From: Caprimulgus europaeus
Lineage: Eukaryota > Chordata > Aves > Caprimulgiformes > Caprimulgidae
Assembly: GCA_907165065.1 (NCBI GenBank)
Contig: OU015527.1
Coordinates: forward strand, 17,435,686-17,499,685
DNA length: 64,000 nucleotides
Direction: 5' to 3'
Numbering within the stretch: position 1 is the stretch's first letter; each line of letters starts with the position of its first letter. A program made the position numbers and the translations under genes. The notes beneath the pieces are model-generated. The model saw nothing but the letters and a program-made list of their open reading frames with translations. It was not told the origin of the DNA and did not search any database. Positions 37,161-47,562 of the stretch are shown piece by piece.

Positions 37161-39992
37161 GATTTACGTGCAATAAACTTATTGACTCCTTTCTTTGTGA
37201 AGCAACACTATAGTTGTTGTGTACCCAGTGTCCTTAAATTAGCAGCCTGTTGGAGTTACAATGCATAAGTTTTTGCCTTGTGAAATTCCTCTAAAGTCAG
37301 CAGAGTTGTAAAGAACATGACCTCTAACTGAAGATTATTTGGATGTTGTCAGCACACATAGCCTATACTAAATTTTCAAGTTCTTATTTGTGTTTTTGCA
37401 GAAAAAATAGCACTTTTTTCCTCTTTTGCCTTTTTTTTTTCCCCTGCAAAACAGAGAAAATATGAGATTTAATCCAAGGTGTGTTACATTTCATAATGAC
37501 AGAGTATGTGAGTTTATTGAAGTGAAAAAAAGGGATGTACTCAGAAACCATGCCACACACTGTAGAAATCTAGGGTCTATCCTGGCAATACAGTCTAGTA
37601 CACTCTTAATCCTTTTGTGTATTGCAGGAATAAAGTGCTCTATGAACTCTGATCTGTTAATTCTAGCCTCTGGATCTTTGGCGTTATGCATAATGTCACT
37701 AAAAATAGTCAGGCTTTTGTGTTATATCAGATTAAATTACTGGCACTACCTAGCTAGTGAAAAACTAACTGTGTTCAAGAACATCTGGATGAGTTTAGTA
37801 ACAGAGTTCAAGAAAATGTACATATCGGGTATTATAACCTGCATGTAGGAGAGCAATTTGTGTGCTTATCTTGAAATTCTTCCAGCTCTAATAGAACAAT
37901 GAACAATTGGCTTGAGATTACTGAAATTCAAGTCCTTGTTCAAAGCCTAAATGTGTTTTCTGTGTAATTTTTTGAAATCCATGTAACCGTTTGGACCTTG
38001 CAGACCTTCTAGTGCTATTGCAGAGGCCATCTGTACAGCTTCCCTAAGGAACAGGCTCTGCTGCAAACAGTTCATTACATAGAGCTCCCTGAATGTCCCT
38101 CCCTTTTTGAACCCTAGTGCCCTTTTCAAATAGCATAGGAATTATGTGCTTTCCTAAGCACTGTAGACTATTTTACTGTTTTCCAGTGCAAGCTCTTTGC
38201 CACTTTCAAACTAGGTTTAAGCTTGAATTTCACAAATCTCGCTATTTTCTGAATCTGAAGTGTGTGAATATAAGGTGCCCTCTGCACACACTGTGAAGTC
38301 TCAGTAGGAACGCAATAACAGGGAGAGAGAGATTTGAGCAGGTCTGTACTAGCATCAGATGAACCATCCTTTTGACATAATATAATATTCACAATTAATT
38401 TATTTCACTATAGTAATGTCCACCTTATGCAAAAGAAATACCACCACAAATGATTTCCAATGGTTTCCAGTTCTTCTTGGGTAAAACTGGCAAAAAGGCT
38501 AAACATTTATAATTTTTAATTTTTTTTTCCTCATATGGACAGTGAAGATTGAGGTGAAGAACCTTGATTTCCTTGTCATCTCTGCCAGAATCACAGCTCT
38601 GGATGTCAAGTGAAAGGTTTCCCCTCGGTCTGCCATCTATGCTGAGATTACTGTAACCTGTTCTGTAAACATAGGGCTCCAGTCCAAATTCCTAACAATT
38701 TGGCACTCTTCAAAGGCTTTCAATCCTATTTAAATTAAAACAGACTCATAATATTTCTCCTGCAATGCATGTAAGATGCAGATAGAAATAGAAAAAAAGC
38801 TCTTCTTAATAGTTCCAGAAAGTTGAGAGCATGTTGGAGTTATATCAATGATTTATTTTTATCTTTTCTTGTTTACAATACAGCAACACAACACATTTTT
38901 AATAATCACAAGAATACAAAAACAGTTTTATAGAATAATTTTGTAAGCAAACTGCTGAGCTTGAAGAGGTGAGCATTTTTATCTTCATGTATGGATGGTC
39001 CATGTGCATAATTTCTACCAGAAAAGGGAGGCTTCCCAGCTTGAATACTAACTCTGAGAGAAAATGCAAGGTATGTCACTTTGTTCTGTCTCTCAGAGGG
39101 TAAGTTCATGTGTTTACAACATCAGCAGCAATAGGGAAGCTGCTTGTGTGTGCTTTTCTGATAATAATCCAATGATATGGTTATTTTAAAGAGCATAAAA
39201 CTGTGATTGTTAAACGGTGGCTTCTCAGGGAGTATACTTTTGAAGTGTAACAGTACTATAATTCTGTTATTAGTATTTGCAAAATTATTCTTATCTTTTA
39301 TACCAAAGCAATCAGACTGGCTCAATAGATATAAAACAATATTTTGTTTCAACTTTTGTATCCAGTAAATTACAGTACTGTGATCCAGCATCCACAGGTG
39401 ATATTATTCACAGAGATCTGTTGCTTTGTAGCCGAAGTTAATCTCAGATGTCATTATCTGTGCCCTGGGTACTCAAATAAGTCTTCTCATTCTTCAGGCA
39501 GCTCATTTAAATTTTTTACTTATCCATATGGAAATGTGTGAACATCTGAGGACCTTCTTTCCTCAAGTTGATATTGATTGTTTTGTTTTGGTTTGTTTGT
39601 TTTAGTTTTTTGGGTTTTCTTTTTGGTTTTTTTTTTTTTTTTCTGACAGAGAAAGAATTTATGCTATTGAAATAGTATAATGAGTACTCCTTAAAATTGT
39701 TACTGGAAACTGACTCAAAAAATTAGAGTAACTCTAGATACACAGCAAATTCCACTTTGGTTTTGTTCTTATTTATCACCAAGATCAAGTGAGTTTTCCA
39801 TCTCACTGGGTTATTGTAATCTCCTGGATGTAGGAGGGAAATTATTTTTATGTCAAAAATAGTTTATTGTAATCAAACTAAATTTAAAATAAATATACAT
39901 TAAATTAATAGCATTTTTATACTGCAATATTAAAATTTAGCAACTTCAACATTTTGCTTTAAAATATTTTAAATTAACCCATTTTTCAAATG
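37161..39992. other. Unique AT-rich DNA, no gene seen
   Basis: A 140-codon open frame (37426-37848) follows an acceptor-like pyrimidine tract ending CAAAACAG but has no recognisable domain. A T/G-rich stretch occupies about 39575-39643. Confidence 0.5.
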
Positions 39993-41316
39993 TAAGATCA
40001 TGGAGCAGATACTCCTAGAAACTATGCTAAGGTGCATGGAGAATGAGAAGGTGATTGGTGACAACCAGCTTGGCTTCACCAAGGGCAAATCATGCCTGAC
40101 CAATCTGGCGGCCTTTTATGACAAGGTTACAACATTGATGGATAAGGCTAAAGCGACTGATGTCATCTACCTGGACTTGTGCAAGGTGTTAGACACCGTC
40201 CCACATGGCATCCTTGTCTCTAAATTGGAAACATGTGGGTTTGATGGATGGACCACTCGGTGGATAAGGAACTGGCTGGATGGTGGCGCTCAAAGAGTTG
40301 TGGTCAACAGCTCAAAGTCCGAGTGGAAACCAGCGACGAGTGGTGATCCTCAGGAGTCAGTTTTGGAGCTGGTACTGTTCAACATCTTTGTCGGAGACAT
40401 GGACAGTGGGATTGAGTGCACCCTCAGCAAGTTTGCTGACGACACCAAGCTGTGTGGTGCAGTTGACACGCTGGAGGAACGGGATGCCATCCAGAGGGAC
40501 CTTGACAGGCTTGAGAGGTGGGGCTGTGCTAACCTCATGAAGTTCAACGAGGCCAAATGCAAGGTCCTGCACCTGGGTCAGGACAATCCCAAACATAAAT
40601 GCAGGATGGGCGATGAGCGGCTTGAGACCAGCTCTGAAGAGGACTTGGGAGTGGTGGAAGACGAGAAGCTCAACAAGAGCCAGCAATGTGCGCTTGCAGC
40701 CCAGAAAGCCAACTGTATCCTGGGCTGCATCAAGAAAAGCGTGGCCAGCAGGTCGAGAGAGGGGATTCTCCCCCTCTACTCTGCTCTTGTAAGGCCCCAC
40801 CTGGAGTACTGTGTCCAGTTCTGGAGCCCCCAGCACAAGAAAGGCATGGACCTGTTAGAACAAGCCCAAAAGAGGCCACGAGGATGATCCGAGGGCTGCA
40901 GCACCTCTCCTGTGAGGACAGGCTGAGAGAGTTGGGGCTGTTCAGCCTGGAGAAGAGAAGGAACCAGGGAGACCTTATAGCGGCCTTCCAGTACCTGAAG
41001 GGGCTACAAGAAAGCTGGGGAGGGACTTTTCATAAGGGCAGTTAATGACAGAACAAGGGGAAATGGCTTTAAACTGGAAGAAGGTAGGTTTAGATCAGAT
41101 ATTAGGAAGAAATTCTTTCCTGTGAGGGTGGTGAGACACTGGCAGAGGTTGCCCAGAGAAGCTGTGGATGCCCCCTCCCTTAAAGTGTTCAAGGCCAGGC
41201 TGGATGAGGCTTTGAGCAACCTGGTCTAGTGGGGGGTGTCCCTGCTGATGGCAGGGGTGTTGGAACTAGATGACCTTAAAGGTCCCTTCCAACCCTAACC
41301 ATTCTATTATTCTTTG
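39993..41316 (+). mobile_element. CR1 LINE, 5'-truncated, best-preserved copy
   Basis: This is a 1.3-kb CR1 fragment beginning inside the reverse transcriptase (MEQILLETM...QLGFTKGKSCLTNL) and running through the rest of RT, the ORF2 tail and the 3' UTR to CCATTCTATTATTCTTTG. It is GC-richer than its surroundings. The 5' truncation within RT is typical of the family. A frame break at about 40873-40880 separates the RT from the C-terminal tail (MIRGLQHL ... DLIAAFQYL ... ALSNLV). Confidence 0.97.
40000..40887 (+). pseudogene. CR1 ORF2 reverse-transcriptase fragment
   Basis: A 295-codon uninterrupted frame covers most of the RT palm and thumb of a CR1 non-LTR retrotransposon polymerase. Visible landmarks: FTKGKSCLTNL (about residues 26-36); motif A with the catalytic Asp in YLDL (Asp59); a motif-B region reading SGDPQES (114-120), where the conserved glycine after PQ is replaced by Glu and the following GP by EL; motif C, the FADD box (145-148); then LHLG and [19 protein letters not shown] near the end. 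The endonuclease and RT N-terminus are missing, the first Met is only an internal residue, and the C-terminal tail is out of frame. It is a dead fragment despite the open frame. Confidence 0.93.
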
Positions 41317-44300
41317 TAAATTGTATACTTTTTGACTCTTATTACAAGTACTGTACAAAAAAAATTTGAACACAAGTAGACAAGTTCCTTTGTAAAACTC
41401 TAATGTTTAATGGGAAAGGTGAAATCTTTCTTTTATTTTTAGATTCAGGCTGAATTTTTAACAAGAAAACTAAAGAAACCAGCCTTCTTTCTGTTACCTT
41501 ATACAATAAAGCCTTTCCTTTGAGGTTCAAAGCTAGTTCAAGGGAAATTTCAGGTTAGATCCTTGCAGTGTTTTACTTTTTTTCCCTTGGTTCAAACCCA
41601 AACAAAAACGTGTTCACACAGCCCTAACTGTGAGATTGTGTAAACATACAGAAGACATAACAGTAAACATGTGGATATTGAGTAATATAACAAGATACAT
41701 GTTATGGTGTGCTGTGAAGCAATACAAGCCTTGAGGCTCAGGAAAACTAAAGATCTTACAATAACATGTTGCAAGATCTTTCTGTGTTAAACCACTTAGA
41801 TCTCTGTTGTAGTACAACATTTAATACAATATACAAATATGTGATTTTTGTATTCTGTTGATTGGCATAAATATTAATTTTAAATAATGTGTAATTCTCA
41901 TAATTCTTGGGTTGTAAGACTTAGATTCAGTCTTTTCTGGAAAAGTATAAAGGTGTAGTTTTAAAATGAACTTATTTTCACCAAACTTATTGATTTTTAT
42001 TTTTTTTAATTATGTCCTCTACCAACAGAATTGATTTCACATTTAAACATTAACACTGAAGATATGGAGAAATATTTCTAGATTATTCATGCAGAACTTT
42101 TTTCTCTCATTTGAAATTTCATCACCTCTGTTGGGGTGGTTATATCTGACATTTAAGGCCTCACTGAAGCTAATGAACCTTATATTTTATTGATTAAGTT
42201 AGTTATCTGTATTAGGAGGTTTTGGAGGTATTATTTCTACTGAGTAATTTTTTTTTTCTCAGATAAATGGGTGCAAACTCTGTTAAGGCCCTGAAATTCA
42301 TATTCATCAGCCTGTACTACTCAACGAGTTTTTCCAAGAAGAGTGGCAAGTATACATTCCCCTATTGCCTACTTAGAAAAACTGAAAGAGGAGGGACTTC
42401 AGGGCTGGAATCATCGCCAGTTGAAATTAATACAAGTAAGAGTTTTTTAATAGAAATTCCTTAGACCTTTCCCTGCAGGAATAAAAATAAGTATTTCAAG
42501 TAATTTGATTTTGTTATACATGCCCTTTTATTAAAGTTATAACTCACCATTATATAGTACTTTTTTTTTTTTTCCTGCCATCTTTAGCAGCAGACTGAAA
42601 ACTCTCATTTTTTAGAAAGTTATGGTTTATTGTTGCCTGTTCATACTCAGGCTTTAGTTGTTCCTTTCTGGCCTGACTTCACTGTTTACAAATTTATGTA
42701 GCATCTTCCTACTTCCACTTAAATGGCTTCAAAAGTGATCAGATGAATTCAGGAAAGAAAAACCTTCCTAGGGCTAGTAAATGCTAGGCTGCACAAACCA
42801 GCTCTGAAGGAGCCCTTGAGCCTGCCTGCTGATAATGAGTGAAAAAGCCAGAGGGAGGATGCCTGTTGCTCTCATTTTTACAATCTTGCCAGCTTTGGAA
42901 GCTGCCAGGCACATAGCAGTGGTCTGGACCCAGGCAGACCTTAAAGCTGACCCAATGCTTCTGCTCCTATGCTGTTAGACATTTCTCTACCTGCTTTCTT
43001 TACGAAACACTCAGTTTTCAGCTTCAGAGGTCTCATATTCAGAACAGCACCTCTTTACTTCACAGTGGGAGCAAGACTAATTCTTGATAACTACAGTATA
43101 AATATTTGCTACTAACATAGATTTCCACCCTTAGGAAGCTGTGTAGAGGTGCAGCGTGCTGCAGCCTTTCTTGTGCACCGGTGGGGAGTTTATTGCACTG
43201 GTGTTTCAGCAAACATGGGCAAGAATTTGAAACAGTGAGGTCAACCTGTACTTTGATTAGAAACTGAAGTGGGAATCATGATTGTCTTCCTTGGCAGCAG
43301 AACAAGGCCAGAATGTACTGCTAACTATCTCATGGTGCCTAATCAGTCTATAGCTCTGCATGTCTATAGAGCTGGGGACTTTCTGGAGTGGTGGAGAATA
43401 AGTGTGCTTCAAATTCAAATAAGTGTGGTTTTCTGCTTGTTTGGTTTTGTTTGTTTTTTCTCCTTCTGCTCTTCCTCCATAGAAGACATGTAAAAAAAAC
43501 CAAATAAACAACCAAAAAAGACAACTGGCAAGCATCACATTTCAATATCTTTCTTATTGCTGCTACCAAGAATGAAAAACATGTGTTTAAGCATCTTCAT
43601 TGCTTGTGAAAGTAATAAAAAACTAAAATTGTCTTTTCTAGTGTTTGTTTCAGTCTTGCGAATTTTGGTCACAACAATGAATAGTTTTGACATAATTCAC
43701 TTTAGGGAGATTTTTTTTTTTTGCATTTTATTTTATATGGTTAGACTAAAGGCACCCTTCCCATAATCAGACTAAATATCATGATTTCAGGCATTTTGCT
43801 TAGGGCAACACCACAAGACCTGTACCTGTAGCAATGTAATGAAACTCTTCCTGGTATGTGAAAGGATTGGTTTTTTAGGGTATGAGGTGAGATTTGCCTG
43901 TAGCCAATGGGTGAGAATAAAGGAAATGAGACCTTTTTTCTCATTATTTGTATTGCCTCAACTGATGATATCTCAGGAACTGGCAGTCCCTGATCACATG
44001 TGTTTCAGACTTCTAGCAGACACCATTTAAAATGCTCAAAGATGGGAGTTCAAGAACAAGATTATAGTATACAAGCAAAGCAAAAGCCATGAAAGAAACC
44101 AAAGGCTGAAAATTAAGTAAGTTGCTGTAGGGGTTGAAAAAATAATAATAAAAAAAACAATCCTCCAAAACAACATTTTGAAACAAGGCCAACAGAAATG
44201 TACAGGGAAAGAAAAAGGGATTTTTTCCCCTGGTCCTTCAGATCACTGCCCCATACTAAAGCAATTTTAGCAGCTCACTGAACTGTGGGGTGTTCCAGAG

Positions 44301-46754
44301 CCAGTGATGTGGCATATTGATAGTCCTTGGCACTATCTAAGACTCTTCAGTGAATGTGACCCAGTAAAGCCTTGCAAACAACACTGACATTTGTTTTCAC
44401 ACGCAAGGTATAGTGGAGGCTGTGTGTGTATTCTCTTTTCTAGGAAAATGATTTTACGACTTGGCATGCTTTAGTACATATGAACAATAGGCCCTCAACA
44501 TTAATAAATAGGCATCTGTCATCATCGGAAAATTGTTACTGCATCTTCTGCGGTGTTCTTTTTTGTTTTCTTCAATATAATATTTAAATCTAATAGTAGC
44601 AATTAATGGTTGTAAAAAGACGAATGTAGAGATTTTTACTATGACTGCAGAGGAGCAAAAAGGAATGAAAGTAAGAGAGACCATATGTGTAGTATATTTG
44701 TTGTTACAGCTTGCACTGATTAAAACTGTGTTTGTCGTATTATACATCATTGTACTGTAGTTGTAGTAAATGTTCCTTGTAATGCATTTTCAAGTACAAA
44801 AATTGCCTCAGAAAAGAGCATTTAGGAAACTAATTCTATTGAAACCAATGAAGTGTTGACACTTTGCCTGATGTGGATTTGTTTAAGGAGGCATATTTTA
44901 GGTTACAAAAATACAGTCCTTAAGGCAAAAATCAGTGACTGCTTGGTATAGTGACTGAGAACACTGCAACAGTATGTTCAGCAAGAAACCCCTCATTAAT
45001 CCTTTCCTGTAATTCTACCCTATTCACCTTCCCCCTTGCCTGACTCAATAGAATTTAAAACCTGCTGTCAGCACAGTAACTAACCCAGAACCCATTCATT
45101 ACTCAGTCAAGGCATTTGAAATGTTTGCTGATTTGTTCATAAATGGCAACACAGTGTAAATCTGGACTGAGGAGAGCTTTTTTCCCCTTGTCAGTTTAAT
45201 TGCTCCTGTGTGATGTGTTCAAGTGTGAGGAATCATCGGGGGTTTTGACACCCTCATCTGTTTGAATGGCTATAGTATTTCACTGCACCCAGCCCCAGAG
45301 AAAACCCAAATGTTTGCAGCAGAGAGGAAATATGCATCACTTACTAAAAGCTGCTTATTCACATGAAATAAGGCCACTGGTACTCTCACCAAACTTCTGG
45401 TGCCTGAGGTGTCTGACAGAATTAAATATAAAAAACCAGGCATCCTCCTGCATCCTAAAAAGCTCTCCAATGTGACAGGATTAAGCAGGGTAATGATTAG
45501 AGGAGGAGACATTAATTCAATGACTCAGCTGTTGCCAGAAGGACACATGCTACAATTTTATAGGTCTTGTGTTGAACTGACAAATAAGTAAACAGCAATT
45601 TGTAGGGTATTTACATGGTCCCTAGTAACTACTTCCTCAGCAAATGGCTTCTCTAGACTCAGTACAGTAACACAGTTGCAAACAAGATGCCCAACTGGAC
45701 TCTCAAGAAAACGTATATATGTCAGTCATTTGCTTGACACATTAGCACCATTCGTTGCTGACATGTAAGAAAAGCGGCAGGGGACATTTGGACATCTGTG
45801 ATGAAGCTCAGAGGGCTGCTACTTTTGGAAACACTGTGCCAGGCTTTTGTATGTATCCTGCCTCACAAGTAGCAGTCTTTGTTCACTGGTAGATGCTCTT
45901 GCTGTTTTTTACTTTGCCATCAGCAACAGGGAGGGGAGGGAACAGGCAAGTTACCATTTCTATTTTTGGTCAAATAATTAGCTGATTCAAAAGAATTTTC
46001 CCTTCTTTGGCCCCTCCACTCCTTTACCCTCACTCACAAACATTTCTAATTTTTTTTACTACAGCTCTTGCTCTGAAAGCCTGTCTTTATGTTCTGTACA
46101 ATGCTACAAGTTTTGCTAGTACGACACAATGACGTTCACACACACACACCCACACAGCTCTCAGGCTGCAACAACAGCATTGTCCAACATCAATTGCTCA
46201 TACAAACCACGCTGCACCAATAGATCTTCGAGACAAGTCAACAAATGTGATGCTGTGGATAGACCAAAAAAGGGAGGTAATTTCTCACACCTCAGGGGAA
46301 CTCTGCCAGGCTGAACATGACTCAAAGTCTAAAAGTCCACTCTAGCCTGGTACAAAATCAGAAGCCAGGCTCCCACCTACCTAAGCAAACGTAACTCTGA
46401 GATGGGGAGTGCTGTATCATTACCTTTCACCTCACCTGCCCTTGTTATGGTATAAGCTTAAATTTTAGACTTAAAATGGAATAAAATAATATATAAAATT
46501 GATAAGCAAGAGAAAATTGTTAAATCTCCTAAATAATCTCTGTAAAGTCACAGGCCATTAACTCAGCATTAGAGTTAAAAAACAACGTATCTTTGTTGTA
46601 GTGTTTTAGAGATTTAAATTTATTACCTTAATGTTCATAGAAGCTTGAAAACTCTTTGTTTTACTGATTACTGGGATGTGACAGGGAAACTTGCTGAGCC
46701 AAGTCCTTGAGACAAGGTCATTACATGGTTTTTCTTTTGGATTGGTGATCCATA
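41317..46754. other. Unique AT-rich DNA, no gene seen
   Basis: About 5.4 kb with no assigned gene or transposon. It holds one exon-like block (42263-42435), T runs near 42248 and 42561, a short (CA)n at 46137-46152, and complex low-repeat stretches at about 44450-44760 and 45030-45600. Confidence 0.55.
42263..42435 (+). other. Exon-like segment with start codon and splice signals (unassigned)
   Basis: A long T-rich tract ending TTTCTCAG forms a good acceptor at 42262. The segment then reads ATAAATGGGTGC, an ATG (42267) with A at -3 and G at +4, and stays open for about 56 codons (MGANSVKALKF..., later LLRKTERGGTSGLESSPVEINT) to CAA|GTAAGA at 42436. The predicted N-terminus MGAN could be myristoylated if real. 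The family is not recognised. It could be a 5' coding exon, a lncRNA exon or chance. Confidence 0.18.
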
Positions 46755-46811
46755 TGTCACTGTAATAGGGAATAAACTTCTTAACACCAGTGTAGTCTTA
46801 AGAAGCAGGCA
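46755..46811 (+). repeat. Left 57-bp terminal inverted repeat
   Basis: Inverted partner of 47506-47562; seven mismatches counted by eye and no gaps. Confidence 0.9.
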
Positions 46812-46815
46812 CTTC

Positions 46816-46883
46816 TTTATTATGGCGCCGAATGCCCAGGGGATCATTCCACCTATTGTGCATCCCTCTACAAAAGCTTTATA
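46816..46883 (-). promoter_or_regulatory. LTR-type core: TATA box and polyA signal
   Basis: On the minus strand TATAAAG (46883-46877) precedes AATAAA (46821-46816), with a CpG-containing CATTCGGCGCCATAAT block between them. This is the arrangement of a retroviral R region. Confidence 0.5.
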
Positions 46884-46895
46884 CTATCAAAACAT

Positions 46896-46970
46896 GCATA
46901 TTCATTACTTTTCCAATAAATTATTAACATATTCATTACATTTCCAAGAATCCATTAATATATGTAAATA
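46896..46970. repeat. Imperfect tandem duplication within the TIR element
   Basis: Two adjacent ~31-bp units both read CATATTCATTAC, then TTTCCAA, then an A/T-rich stretch ending ATTAA. Confidence 0.75.
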
Positions 46971-47505
46971 TCCTTTTTGCATGCATACTGGTCATCTTCA
47001 GGGGGGTTCTTTGGTGGTCCTGATAATTTTGTCACTATGCCTTTTGGTTGAACTTTTCTTCTGCACATGCTTACTTCACCTCTTGGCCTGTTTACATCTC
47101 TTCTGGTTCCACAAAAATGGTTTATTCTAGCATCACTACCCTATCCACCCAATTTCAAAGGTTCAACAGCTCAAGTTTCCCTATTATCTGTTTTAGACTA
47201 TAAACCTGACTGGGTTTAGCTGATATGTAACTTAACTTTCAGTGTCATATTGGTTAAGTCAAAGAGTATGTTCTTTTGGAATGGTATCACATGTTGGTCT
47301 CAAAAGCAACCTTCTGTCTCATTTCAGGGCTTAATGAGCATGCTTGGCAAGGCCATGTTTTATGATAATGATTTTTAAGAATTGCTTTGAATATGCATGA
47401 TTATTCTGGGAATTATAATTACTATGTATGTTTTTGTGTAACATAAACTTTACTTTGCATGCTATAGGGCATGCATGTTAGGTGAAACATCACTCCATGC
47501 ATCCA

Positions 47506-47562
47506 TGCCTGCTTCTTAAGACTACATTGGCCTTAAGAAGTTTATTCCTGATTTCGGTGACA
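47506..47562 (-). repeat. Right 57-bp terminal inverted repeat
   Basis: Inverted partner of 46755-46811. The identical length without any gap supports a real paired structure. Confidence 0.9.

Larger units (their letters stand above)
46755..47562 (-). mobile_element. LTR-like element with 57-bp terminal inverted repeats
   Basis: The first 57 bp (46755-46811) and the last 57 bp (47506-47562) are inverted copies with about 50 of 57 positions identical, both outward ends being TGTCAC and both containing GGAATAAACTTCTTAA and GTAGTCTTAAGAAGCAGGCA. On the minus strand a TATAAAG box (46877-46883) is followed about 60 bp later by AATAAA (46816-46821), the U3-R-U5 order of an LTR, with TGTC...GACA ends. 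The right border might instead lie at TGTCAGGG (47570). There is no convincing target duplication and no coding capacity. Two readings are possible: an unusual solo LTR whose U3 start and U5 end are long inverted copies, or a non-autonomous TIR element. The promoter layout favours the LTR reading. Confidence 0.65.

Noticed and set aside
37426-37848. 140-codon plus-strand frame after an acceptor-like tract
   Set aside because: No recognisable family, weak coding character and no donor at the end. Kept only as a remark in the interval description.
40357-40836. 159-codon minus-strand frame
   Set aside because: Antisense shadow of the CR1 reverse-transcriptase frame.
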